From positions 1 through 42,770 of the forward strand of contig JANPBQ010000307.1 of NCBI GenBank assembly GCA_031430555.1: DNA of 42,770 nt. Direction: 5' to 3'. The notes under the pieces are model-generated. The model did no database searches, had not been told where the DNA came from, and saw only the letters and a list, made by a program, of their open reading frames with translations. Position numbers and translations under genes: made by a program. This document shows, piece after piece, positions 23,739 through 31,544 of this stretch. Numbering within the stretch: position 1 is the stretch's first letter; every line of letters begins with the position of its first letter. This DNA comes from UKL13-2 sp031430555 (lineage in GTDB: Bacteria; Pseudomonadota; Gammaproteobacteria; Burkholderiales; Usitatibacteraceae).

Positions 23739-24083
23739 ATGAAGACGAGCAGCTTTTTTTCGTTCACCGGATCGGGCAGAATTTCGATCGCTCGATCAGC
23801 ACCGCGCAGCGCCCCAGCGGGTTACAGGACATTCAAGCAGCTTGCACCTGGCCCATGGTTTTCCGATGTCCCGCTTGAGCGGTACCGCGCGCTTTATTTC
23901 GACCAGCTCGCCCAGCTCGACGCTGGCCGGGTGTTCGAGGATTTGCACGCGTTGACCGGCGGTGCCGAACCGGTTTTGCTTTGTTGGGAACGCGGACCAT
24001 GGAGCGAGAAAAATTTTTGCCACAGACGCATGGCAGCCGAGTGGTTTCTGGCCGAACTTGGCGTTGTAGTCGACGAGATATAA
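23739..24083 (+). CDS. DUF488-family protein
   Basis: A 114-residue protein with the family's typical end: VLLCWERGP, then CHRRMAAEWF and a final GVVVDEI. The N-terminus (SIARSAPRSAPAGYRTFKQL) also suits the family. Many phages encode it; its biochemical function is not known. ATG after an A-rich leader with GGGATTTG. The 229-bp gap after it (24084-24312) has no gene I can support, although the end resembles decayed coding sequence. Confidence 0.72.
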   Translation: MKTSSFFSFTGSGRISIARSAPRSAPAGYRTFKQLAPGPWFSDVPLERYRALYFDQLAQLDAGRVFEDLHALTGGAEPVLLCWERGPWSEKNFCHRRMAAEWFLAELGVVVDEI

Positions 24084-24312
24084 CGCCCCTCGCCCCCTGT
24101 GATTTCAACCCTTGTCCTACCCCCGCCCAACCTCGCCGAGCGCCTCGGTGGGCGGCTGACACCCTGCTTGAATACCCCCTGCCTGAATAATGGGCCTATG
24201 AATTCAACTCTCCCCTGCCGGTCCTTTGTGGGGCTCGAAAATGGCTGCGACCCTTCCCCCCACGTAACGTGTTGATTATTAACGCTAATATCAATTCTTC
24301 CAGCGCTCGCAA

Positions 24313-24699
24313 ATGACCGACGCCGCCCTCGCCCTGCTGCTCGAACTCCGTGAAGATGTGCGGGCAATCCGGCTGGCCATCGAGGGCGCGCCCAAGTCGC
24401 CAAAGCCCCTGCGCCACGATCAAGCCGAAGCCCTGCGCGCCGTCGTGCCGGTATTGGGCGGGCAATATGGTGAGGATCGCTTCGCGTGCTGGCAGTTCGT
24501 TGACCTCGCAGAGCAAGACACAGCCGAGGGCGCGAACGCGCGCATCGCCCTGGCCGGCCGGGACGCACAGGCGCTGGGCAAACTACTCGCTTTGGCCGCT
24601 GGTCACACCTTTGACGGCATACAGATTGAAGGAGCAGGGCAAGACGCAAACGGTAAGTTGTGGCGATGTGTTGGCAACGCACTCCCCTTGGAGGACTGA
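24313..24699 (+). CDS. hypothetical phage-type protein (128 aa)
   Basis: Not recognised. It begins with an amphipathic helix (LALLLELREDVRAIRLAIEG) that could form a coiled coil, followed by a mixed region with LLALAAGHTFDGI. It precedes the capsid gene by 43 bp on the same strand. The ribosome binding site is weak. Confidence 0.55.
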   Translation: MTDAALALLLELREDVRAIRLAIEGAPKSPKPLRHDQAEALRAVVPVLGGQYGEDRFACWQFVDLAEQDTAEGANARIALAGRDAQALGKLLALAAGHTFDGIQIEGAGQDANGKLWRCVGNALPLED

Positions 24700-24742
24700 T
24701 CGACTGCACGCATAGTCCGGGCATCAACAACCGGAGTGCACC

Positions 24743-25816
24743 ATGAACGCAGTCGTTTCCGCCCTGCCGAAGTACACGAACCTTGCCCGATATGTCGGAC
24801 TGCTCGCCTTGGCGAAGGGATCACACGCCAGCGCCATTCCCGTTGCAGAAGACAAATTCCGCAACACACCCGCGATTGCGATGACGCTACGTGCCGCGAT
24901 CACGGCGATTTCGACGGGCGACGCCCCGACCCTTGCGCCCTATGGGTTGAATTCAGAAATCGTCGAACTGGCGCGCACGGCAACGATTGAAGGCCGGATT
25001 GCGCAATACGCTCGCCGCGTTCCATTTCGATTGAAGGTGCCGCGCGAAGTCACGGGTGCGAGTGCTTCGTGGGCGGGCCAGGGTCAACCCGTTCCGGTTT
25101 CGAATCTGAGTCTCGACACGGTCACGCTGGAGCAATCGAAAATTTCCTCGATTGTGGTGTTGACGAAAGAGTTGATCACGGCGATGTCGCCGGCATCCGA
25201 AGCCTCGATCATTTCCTGCATCAAGGCCGCGCTCGGTCAATTCATGGACGGCGCGTTTCTCAATCCCGAAACTGCCGAGGTTGTTGATGGTGCTGGCCTG
25301 ATCGTTTCCCCGGCGTCGATTGCTTTTGGCGGAACGGAGGTTTTGAGCACTGGCGCGACGGCTGCGCAGAAAGCGGCTGACCTCGCGGCCATGGCCGCCG
25401 CATTGGCGTCGTTTAGCTTTCCGGTCTGGATCATGGGCGTGCGTACCGCGATGGCACTCGCCGGCACCACCAACGCCGCAGGCGCGTCGCAATTCCCCGG
25501 CATCACGATGTTGGGCGGGACGCTGATCGGCGCGCCCGTCTTCGCCACCGCGTTCATGCCGGCCCCAGCAGGAGCGCCAACCGAGAATTTCATCATCCTG
25601 GTCGATGCCGGCGACTTGATGATTGCCGACGACGGCGAAGCGGAAATTGACGCGAGCGAGCAGGCGAGTTTGCAGATGGTCACCGATCCGGCGACGGGCG
25701 CGACCGCTCTGACTTCGCTCTGGCAAACGAACGCAAGCGCCATCCGTGTTTCGCGTTTCATCAACTGGCAACGTGGGCACGCGGGCGGGGTTGTGTTCAT
25801 GCAGGTCACGTACTGA
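24743..25816 (+). CDS. phage major capsid protein, HK97 fold
   Basis: A 357-residue protein. The central and C-terminal regions look like the HK97-type capsid: VKVPREV-like strand near 90, IVVLTKELI (about 133), then the P-domain stretch FPGITMLGGTLIGAPVFAT and a terminal SLWQTNASAIRVSRFINW, in which the last motif is very typical. GGAG precedes the ATG. No scaffold or protease is encoded next to it, and no portal or terminase lies anywhere in the element, which is odd for a working phage. Confidence 0.85.
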   Translation: MNAVVSALPKYTNLARYVGLLALAKGSHASAIPVAEDKFRNTPAIAMTLRAAITAISTGDAPTLAPYGLNSEIVELARTATIEGRIAQYARRVPFRLKVPREVTGASASWAGQGQPVPVSNLSLDTVTLEQSKISSIVVLTKELITAMSPASEASIISCIKAALGQFMDGAFLNPETAEVVDGAGLIVSPASIAFGGTEVLSTGATAAQKAADLAAMAAALASFSFPVWIMGVRTAMALAGTTNAAGASQFPGITMLGGTLIGAPVFATAFMPAPAGAPTENFIILVDAGDLMIADDGEAEIDASEQASLQMVTDPATGATALTSLWQTNASAIRVSRFINWQRGHAGGVVFMQVTY

Positions 25817-25818
25817 TC

Positions 25819-25832
25819 CCGGAGATCTCCGG
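25819..25832. repeat. 14-bp perfect palindrome between capsid and next gene
   Basis: CCGGAGATCTCCGG is perfectly palindromic and ends in the GGAG that serves the next start codon, so folding of the mRNA could hide the binding site. Confidence 0.6.
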
Positions 25833-25840
25833 AGCCGGTT

Positions 25841-26593
25841 GTGAAAATCACCGTCATCGTCGGCCCGCCGGTCGCCGGCAAGTCCTCTTACGCGTGGTCG
25901 AACGCGGCCGATGGCGATGTCGTCGTCGACTATGACCGGATCGCCCAGGCGCTCGGCTCGAAGGTGCCGCATGGCGCCACCGGTGCGGTTCAGCAAGTCG
26001 CGCAGTCGGCGAGGCTCTCCGCGATCTTCCGCATCCTGCATGGTGTCGATGGGCCAGCCTGGACACTGCACACGAATCCGAACACCGAGCAGATCAACGA
26101 GTACGTCGACGCCGGGGCCAGTTTCATCCTGATCGACCCGGGCAAAGACGCCTGCATCGAGCGCGCCCATGCCGACGGTCGCCCGCCGGAGACCATCGCC
26201 GCCATCGAGGTGTGGTACGCGAATCCGCCCAAGCTGCCCGAGGGCACGACTACCGTCAAGCAACAGACTTTGAAGGGGCCAAACATGCCAGCTGAACAAA
26301 ACTCACTGCCGGTGACCGTTGGATTCCTGCGAGGGGCTTTACGCATCATTGCCGAAGGCGTAGGCAATACGATCGCGAAGAAAAACGCGTCGTTGGAGTC
26401 GCGCATTGCCGCACTTGAGAACGAGCCGCGATTGAAATATTGCGGTGTTTTTCGCGATGGCGAAAAGTACGTGCCTGGAAATTTTTGCACGCGTGGCGGC
26501 AGCGTTTTTCATTGCAATCGAGCGACAACAGACGCGCCAGGAAGCTCCGACGCTTGGGTTTTGGCGGTGAAGGCCGGCAGGGACGCACGATGA
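25841..26593 (+). CDS. P-loop NTPase fused to a phage head/fibre-type C-terminal domain
   Basis: A 250-residue chimera. The N-terminal ~140 residues hold a Walker A (GPPVAGKSS) and a VVVDYDRI strand, like zeta-toxin/kinase P-loop proteins. The C-terminal ~65 residues (RLKYCGVFRDGEKYVPGNFC, then GSVFHCNRATTDAPG and DAWVLAVKAGRDA) form the small domain common in phage head or tail proteins. GTG start with GGAG upstream. It follows the capsid gene by 24 bp, so it may be a virion-linked enzyme. Confidence 0.72.
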   Translation: MKITVIVGPPVAGKSSYAWSNAADGDVVVDYDRIAQALGSKVPHGATGAVQQVAQSARLSAIFRILHGVDGPAWTLHTNPNTEQINEYVDAGASFILIDPGKDACIERAHADGRPPETIAAIEVWYANPPKLPEGTTTVKQQTLKGPNMPAEQNSLPVTVGFLRGALRIIAEGVGNTIAKKNASLESRIAALENEPRLKYCGVFRDGEKYVPGNFCTRGGSVFHCNRATTDAPGSSDAWVLAVKAGRDAR

Positions 26594-26847
26594 ATCAGAT
26601 CCCGCCCGCCACGCCGTGCTTTCTGATTCACCTCAGTGAACATGCGGCACTTGATGGCCGCGTAGTCGAAACCGTCCGCGAGCAGGCCCCCGATCAGTAC
26701 GTCTGCGTGGCCGGATGGGTGCACGAAATTGAGCAAGCGACTGAGCTACTTGTGCGACGCGAGAATCTTCTGCCACTCTCTGCACCCGCAGGCCCAGCGC
26801 CCGCAAAGACGGCGCGCAGGAAAGCGCCCTCCAGCTTGATGAGTTGA
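26590..26847 (+). CDS. small hypothetical phage-type protein (85 aa)
   Basis: Begins MNQIPPATPCFLIHLSEHAA, overlapping the previous stop by 4 bp (ATGA). Acidic first half, Pro/Ala/Lys-rich tail. In phages this position often holds a head-completion protein, but the sequence itself identifies nothing. Confidence 0.55.
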   Translation: MNQIPPATPCFLIHLSEHAALDGRVVETVREQAPDQYVCVAGWVHEIEQATELLVRRENLLPLSAPAGPAPAKTARRKAPSSLMS

Positions 26848-26851
26848 CGCC

Positions 26852-27208
26852 GTGCAGAATTTTCGCAAAAAGCGAACTGAGACCAGCGCGGCATTGCGGG
26901 CATTTTTGCGCGACGAAATTTGGCCGAGCGACGCTGAGCTTTTCACCTACGATCAAATTCGTTTGGGCTGGCGCGAATGTCGCGGCGAAATTTTGGCGAG
27001 GTGGGTCGTTTGGCATCCAGGTAGTCGACCGAAAATGTGGTGGCGATTCGATGCGCCGGAACCCAGGCGGCACGTCGACGACACGTCGCTTGTCGAATCG
27101 CAAGCGGCCTACCTACAGCGGCATAACCTGCTCGGCGCGGTTGAATTCCAGCGATTGAAGCCTGGCGCATTCCATCCTGAAAGACTGGCGGATCAGTTGC
27201 CTGACTGA
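26852..27208 (+). CDS. hypothetical phage-type protein (118 aa)
   Basis: Not recognised. GTG start four bases after the previous stop. Rich in Trp and Arg (WWRFDAPEPRRH), which recalls phage proteins of unknown function. Last clear gene of the rightward phage operon. Confidence 0.5.
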   Translation: MQNFRKKRTETSAALRAFLRDEIWPSDAELFTYDQIRLGWRECRGEILARWVVWHPGSRPKMWWRFDAPEPRRHVDDTSLVESQAAYLQRHNLLGAVEFQRLKPGAFHPERLADQLPD

Positions 27209-27394
27209 CTACCGGCAATGCCGCGCCGCGATGCGCTGCGCATAGTGCACGCGAGTACCGGAATCCGGCCACACCAGCATCAAGGCCACCGGAAAATTAA
27301 GTCTTAAATCGAGGTGTAGAGGCTCCACCTTCGCGAGTTCGTAGAGCGTGGCCCACGAGATCGGCAAATGCGAAACAAGTTTCGTATTTGACAT
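27209..27394 (-). pseudogene. remnant of a phage gene (LPxSWxTLYEL motif)
   Basis: The minus-strand frame opens MSNTKLVSHLPISWATLYEL, a motif I know from longer phage/plasmid proteins with a DNA-binding function. After ~35 residues the similarity is lost. The flanking 27395-27497 shows nothing. Confidence 0.35.
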
Positions 27395-27497
27395 GAAGGG
27401 GCGCGGGAGTCGGTCGGAATCACGCTGATCGCGACGGGACCGTCAGGAGAGAAAATCTTTTGCGCGTGCAGTTGGGAATCTGTGTCGGCGCGGCTGG

Positions 27498-27950
27498 TCA
27501 GTGGCTTCGGCGCCGCAATGTTTCGGCATCGGATAGCGCCATGAGGCGTTTTTGAATCTCACGCAATTCACTGATGAGCTTTCGTTCTTCTTCTGTGTGG
27601 TCGCCGTCGCGAATAAATTCCAAGAACTCGATGTCCACCACGCCCCAGACGTTCGGTTTTGTCGATAACTTGAAAAAGTCAGCCGGATCTCTCCCCAACC
27701 GGTCCCCAATTACTTGAGTAAGCGTTTCAAATAACTGCGCGAACTCCTCAGTTAACTCGGCAAGTGACTTCTCAAATTGATTTAGCGCGTCGTCGTCCAT
27801 GGGAATATGTTCCCGCCGACCGCCCGTTTTGTCCAGTGCAGACTTTGTCTGTTTCAGGTGCAGAAATCTGCACGCAATTTGCCCAAAATAATCAAATGCT
27901 CGCAGTGACTCCACAAGCGCGCGTACGCCTCGATGCTCGATTTCCCTCAC
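27498..27950 (-). CDS. possible Cro/YdaS-like phage repressor
   Basis: A ~150-residue minus-strand frame from GTG 27950. Its part AFDYFGQIACRFLHLKQTKS followed by GGRREHIP resembles the helix-turn-helix of YdaS/Cro proteins. The C-terminal part is strongly charged and helical (EEERKLISELREIQKRL). A shorter start, ATG 27800, would lack the helix-turn-helix and is preceded by a GGGAA/TTCCC dyad. It opposes the phage operon, as a repressor gene would. Low certainty on start and role. Confidence 0.45.
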   Translation of the reverse strand: MREIEHRGVRALVESLRAFDYFGQIACRFLHLKQTKSALDKTGGRREHIPMDDDALNQFEKSLAELTEEFAQLFETLTQVIGDRLGRDPADFFKLSTKPNVWGVVDIEFLEFIRDGDHTEEERKLISELREIQKRLMALSDAETLRRRSH

Positions 27951-28025
27951 ACATACCTTGACCAAGTGGGTAAAAAAACACACCAATAAACAACCCCTTA
28001 GAGTCGTCGATTTTCTTCAATTTTC

Positions 28026-28262
28026 ATGCCAACTTTTGCCCGTTTTCTGGCACGTTTCGTGCCGCGTGCTTTCCGGGAAATAGCGCGGGATTTTCAGGTG
28101 CGGGAGGCGGTGGCAGCGGGCGCGCTTCGCGATGGACCGGGCAAGCCCATTGAGGGCGCGAATGTTCGTAATACGAACATTAAGGAAAGTACGGACACCG
28201 TCAACTACGCCATGCGCCGCCTACTCCGCGACCGTTCCGATTTATTCGAACAGGTCAAGGCC
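28026..28262 (+). pseudogene. fragment of a paralogue of the 22859 gene
   Basis: Carries RDFQVREAVAAGA and, later, MRRLLRDRSDLFEQVKA, both near-identical to the protein at 22859-23623, also at DNA level. The N-terminus and C-terminus are missing. A perfect 21-bp palindrome lies at 28161-28181. Confidence 0.8.
28161..28181. repeat. perfect palindrome AATGTTCGTA-A-TACGAACATT
   Basis: Ten-base perfect arms around one A, in frame within the fragment above (encodes NVRNTNI). Counterpart of 23295-23319 with unrelated arm sequence. Confidence 0.85.
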
Positions 28263-28418
28263 GCGTGTCGATCGGCACCTGTCGACTTGAATTCGCCGGC
28301 CTCGATCCGCTTCACGATGTCGGGATGGTCCCGCTTGATGCGGGCGGCGAGGTAGGTGTTGCTGTTGCCGCCACCGGTCTGCGTTCTAACTGTTACATCG
28401 TCACAATTAGCGGCGGGC

Positions 28419-28440
28419 TTTCTCCTAAATTTGGGAGAAA
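28419..28440. repeat. near-palindrome TTTCTCC / GGGAGAAA around TAAATTT
   Basis: Arms complementary with one mismatch, in frame (SPKFGR) at the start of the plus-strand fragment. Same central TAAATTT as the palindrome at 28735-28756 but different flanks. Confidence 0.7.
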
Positions 28441-28734
28441 CGACCTCGACAAAGTTCGCGGAAATCTTGAATCGGCCAAGGGACTCGGCGAGCCAATGAT
28501 TACCGCCTTCCTTGACGGCGTGCCCGGTTGCGACAAGGGTACTGTGGCACAGCAGCTCGCCAGCCTGAAAGCGTCCGGTGACTATGCCCGCATCGTCGGC
28601 GAAGTGCCGCGCTGGCGAGCTGTTGCTTGACGGTATTCTCACTACAGCCGGGAACGCCTTCGAGGAATTCGGTGATGATGGGTTCGCCTAATCCCTTCGC
28701 TGATTCGAGATTGCCGCGAATGTCAGGAAGCGAG

Positions 28735-28756
28735 CTTCTCGTAAATTTACGAGAAG
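28735..28756. repeat. perfect 22-bp palindrome CTTCTCGTAAA / TTTACGAGAAG
   Basis: Perfectly palindromic, in frame (SRKFTR) at the beginning of the minus-strand fragment. Confidence 0.85.
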
Positions 28757-28905
28757 TCCCACCGGTCAGCACATCCTTGACGATAAACCGGATGGCTGCG
28801 GCGACGGAGCCGGTCGCGGCGGTGGAGTTGTTGCCGCGCTGGCCGCGCGCTGCGCGACAACAATCCCGCGCGCCACCCGCACGTGCCCAATCCCTGATGT
28901 CTATT

Positions 28906-28932
28906 GCCCCACGTCTTTTGTGGGCTTTTTCT
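28906..28932 (+). terminator. rho-independent terminator near the right end of the element
   Basis: GCCCCAC (28906-28912) can pair with GTGGGC (28920-28925), followed by TTTTT. It would stop rightward transcription before the tRNA genes. The ~115 bp before it are GC-rich with no gene I can support. Confidence 0.65.
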
Positions 28933-28942
28933 CGCCCACCAG

Positions 28943-28963
28943 TGTTAGCCCGGTGTTAGCCCG
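28943..28963 (+). promoter_or_regulatory. iterated TGTTAGCCCG sites, probable integrase arm sites (right)
   Basis: Two direct copies of TGTTAGCCCG 11 bp apart, identical to those at 19163-19182 at the other end of the element and 44 bp from the right attachment core. Confidence 0.7.
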
Positions 28964-28965
28964 GA

Positions 28966-28999
28966 CAAAAAGAAAGGGCTTACATTTCTGTAAGCCCTT
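28966..28999 (-). terminator. terminator of tRNA-Arg supplied by the integrative element
   Basis: AAGGGCTTACA and TGTAAGCCCTT form a perfect 11-bp stem with a 4-base loop, followed on the minus strand by TTTCTTTTT. It lies 7 bp beyond the CCA, so the element restores both tRNA 3' end and termination. Confidence 0.85.
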
Positions 29000-29006
29000 G
29001 ATTTTA

Positions 29007-29054
29007 TGGCGCGCCCGGCAGGATTCGAACCCACGACCCCTTGGTTCGTAGCCA
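29007..29054 (-). other. right attachment site of the integrative element
   Basis: Core sequence shared with 19008-19055 (47/48). It runs from CCA into the anticodon loop, a typical crossover zone for tRNA-targeting integrases. Confidence 0.9.
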
Positions 29055-29083
29055 AGTACTCTATCCAACTGAGCTACGGGCGC
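29007..29083 (-). tRNA. tRNA-Arg(ACG)
   Basis: 77 nt including encoded CCA. Acceptor GCGCCCG/CGGGCGC, T-arm GGGTTCGAATCC, anticodon stem CTTGG/CCAAG with loop CTACGAA, anticodon ACG (complement of 29047-29049). Its 3' 48 bp are the right attachment site of the element to the left, so the gene is a host 5' half joined to an element-derived 3' half. Confidence 0.97.
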
Positions 29084-29185
29084 AACAAAAGCATTATAAC
29101 GCATCAGCTTCGGGCTTGCCACGATCGCAAGCGACTATCACGCTGATTCCATACACAAATCCGCGCGAAACCGATTGCGGATTTT

Positions 29186-29278
29186 TGGCGGAGACCGAGG
29201 GATTCGAACCCTCGATGCAGTTTTTGACCGCATGCTCCCTTAGCAGGGGAGTGCCTTCGACCACTCGGCCAGGTCTCC
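29186..29278 (-). tRNA. tRNA-Ser(GCT)
   Basis: 93 nt with encoded CCA, a long variable arm, acceptor GGAGACC/GGTCTCC and anticodon loop CTGCTAA, anticodon GCT. It precedes tRNA-Arg by 102 bp on the same strand. No tRNA-linked repeat follows it. Confidence 0.97.
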
Positions 29279-29359
29279 GGTTATTGCAACAAACGAAGGG
29301 CGGATTGTACCGTTTTCACCTGCACAGCGTCAAAAGCGATTGAAACCTCTGCACTTGCG

Positions 29360-31465
29360 CTATTTCAATTCGCTCAACAAGAACGAATATTGCAGCGCCG
29401 TCCGATACGCCAACTGCTGATTGTTGGCCGACACACCGTGGCCGCCTTCGATATTTTCATAATAAATCGCATCATGCCCCTGCTCCAACATGCGTGCCAT
29501 CATTTTGCGCGCGTGGGCGGGATGGACGCGGTCGTCGCGGGTCGAGGTGACAAAAAAGAACTTGGGATATTTCACGCCTGCCTTCACATTCTGGTACGGC
29601 GAATATTTGGACAGGTACTCCCACTCTTTCGGGTCGTCCGGATTGCCGTACTCGGCCACCCATGAAGCACCCGCAAGCAATTTGTCATAGCGCTTCATAT
29701 CCAGCAATGGCACCGCGCACAGCACCGCGCGGAAGAGCTCGGGGCGCTGTACGGCGACAGCACCCACCAGCAATCCGCCATTGCTGCCGCCGTAAATGGC
29801 GAGATGGCGCGGCGCGGTAATTTTTCGCGCGATCAAATCTTCGGCGACCGCGATGAAATCATCGAACACCTTTTGCCGATTGGCTTTGAGCCCCGCCTGA
29901 TGCCAACGCGGGCCAAATTCGCCGCCGCCGCGGATGTTGGCCACGACGTAAACGCCGCCATTGTTCAGCCAAGCATTGCCGACTGTCGCGGAATAGGCGG
30001 GTGTTTGCGAGATTTCAAATCCGCCATATCCGTACAACAGCGTCGGGTTCTTCCCATCCCATTTGGCGTCTTTGCGCATGACGACGGAGTAGGGAATTTT
30101 CTCACCGTCTTTTGAAGCAACTTCAAATTGCTCGACCTTGTAGGGCGATGCGTCGAAAAAAGCGGGCAGCGATTTCAATGACTCCTGCGGCGCGGCATCG
30201 CCCGCTTTGCCCGCCGTCCGCAGCCACAGTGTTGAGGGCGTCAGGTAGCCGGTGCCGTTGATGAAATAGTCGTCCGATTCATCCGCATCGATTGCGGACA
30301 CACTCATCTTCCCCGTCACCTTTACGTTGGTTTGGCGCTGCCATTTCCCGTTCGCCAAGCCGAATTCCCAAATACTGCTTTTGACGTTATCCAGTTCATT
30401 GAGAATGAGATGGTTCTTGGTCAACGTCCATTCCGCTAACGACTTTCTATCCGTGGGTTCGAACAATACGTCGAAGTTGCGATCACCCTTCAAGAAACGT
30501 TCAAAATTCATGTTGATCAGCGAGCCCTGCGCATAGGTCTTTCCGCCGACTGACCAAGCCGACTTGAGCCGCAACCACACGCTATCGCGCGCATAACTTA
30601 CTTGCGCGTCGGCGGGTACATCGAGCTTGGTGAGTTTTCCGTTATCACGCAAAATCATTTCAGTCGTAAAAAACGTCACGCCGCGACGCACAAACTGTTT
30701 GGCGGCATAGCCCTTTTGCTCGCTCTTGAATCCACTAACGCTGATGTCATTCTCGGTGCCTTCAAATACCGCCACGGCACTTTCAAGCGGCGTGCCGCGC
30801 TTCCACTCCTTGACGATGCGCGGATAGCCGGACTTGGTAAGCGTTCCGGTGCCGAAGTTGGTCTGGACAAAAAGCGTGTTTCGATCGATCCACGCCGCGC
30901 TGCCTTTCGCCTCTTTCAACTCGAATCCACCGGCGACGAACGTCTTGCTCAGCATGTCGAATTCACGCGTCACGGTCGCGTCCGCTCCACCGCGTGAAAG
31001 GTGTAGCAGGCAACGATCGTAGGTCGGGTACAGACACGTGGAACCCTTCCAGATCCAGTTTTCTTTGTCGTCGCGGGCCAATTGATCCAGGTCGAGCACG
31101 GTCTCCCACTTCGGCTCGGCCTTGCGGTATTCGGCCATCGTGGTGCGGCGCCAAATCCCGCGCACGCTTTTTTCGTCCTGCCAGAAGTTGTAGAACCACT
31201 CGCCGCGTTTGACAATAGCGGGAATGCGCGCGCGCGAGTTGAGCACCTCAAGTGTCTTGTCGCGGATGGCGGCGAATTGGGGCGACGCTTCCAACAATTT
31301 TTGCGATTTCGCGTTTTGCTCTTTTACCCAAGCGATCGCCTTCTCGCCCATCACGTCTTCGAGCCAAAGGTACGGGTCTTCCTGGGCGAGCGCCGATGAA
31401 ACACCAATGGTCATGGAAGCTCCGATAGTGAATGCGGCAATGCATGCCGCTCTGTAACCAAACAT
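29360..31465 (-). CDS. S9-family prolyl oligopeptidase, secreted
   Basis: A 701-residue serine peptidase. An N-terminal signal peptide (MFGYRAACIAAFTIGASM, cleaved near ALA-QE) sends it to the periplasm. A beta-propeller region (~60-430) is followed by an alpha/beta hydrolase domain with Ser561 in GGSNGG, an Asp near 644 (STRDDRVHP) and His676 in EGGHG. These enzymes cut short peptides after proline or related residues. ATG 31465 follows AGGAG; the frame upstream to 31615 is not part of the protein. Lies 79 bp after lysC in the same direction. Confidence 0.93.
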   Translation of the reverse strand: MFGYRAACIAAFTIGASMTIGVSSALAQEDPYLWLEDVMGEKAIAWVKEQNAKSQKLLEASPQFAAIRDKTLEVLNSRARIPAIVKRGEWFYNFWQDEKSVRGIWRRTTMAEYRKAEPKWETVLDLDQLARDDKENWIWKGSTCLYPTYDRCLLHLSRGGADATVTREFDMLSKTFVAGGFELKEAKGSAAWIDRNTLFVQTNFGTGTLTKSGYPRIVKEWKRGTPLESAVAVFEGTENDISVSGFKSEQKGYAAKQFVRRGVTFFTTEMILRDNGKLTKLDVPADAQVSYARDSVWLRLKSAWSVGGKTYAQGSLINMNFERFLKGDRNFDVLFEPTDRKSLAEWTLTKNHLILNELDNVKSSIWEFGLANGKWQRQTNVKVTGKMSVSAIDADESDDYFINGTGYLTPSTLWLRTAGKAGDAAPQESLKSLPAFFDASPYKVEQFEVASKDGEKIPYSVVMRKDAKWDGKNPTLLYGYGGFEISQTPAYSATVGNAWLNNGGVYVVANIRGGGEFGPRWHQAGLKANRQKVFDDFIAVAEDLIARKITAPRHLAIYGGSNGGLLVGAVAVQRPELFRAVLCAVPLLDMKRYDKLLAGASWVAEYGNPDDPKEWEYLSKYSPYQNVKAGVKYPKFFFVTSTRDDRVHPAHARKMMARMLEQGHDAIYYENIEGGHGVSANNQQLAYRTALQYSFLLSELK

Positions 31466-31544
31466 GTCCGACTCCTGAAAACAACAAGGCCGCCGTGCGC
31501 GGCACGGGCGGCCTTGGTTGAAAAATCGTGTGAAACGATGCGCT

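Larger units (their letters stand above)
28263..28790. pseudogene. mosaic of phage gene fragments in alternating orientation
   Basis: Three fragments follow in turn. Minus 28395-28270: GGGNSNTYLAARIKRDHPDI, a phage module related to that at 22859. Plus 28418-28620: KVRGNLESAKGLGEPMITAF. Minus 28770-28611: DIRGNLESAKGLGEPIITEF. The last two are paralogues facing each other and form an imperfect inverted repeat around 28563-28610. Each starts with a dyad (28419-28440, 28735-28756). No complete gene survives. Confidence 0.7.

Noticed and set aside
24953..26299. 448-residue minus-strand frame
   Set aside because: Antisense of the capsid and P-loop genes, no domain content.
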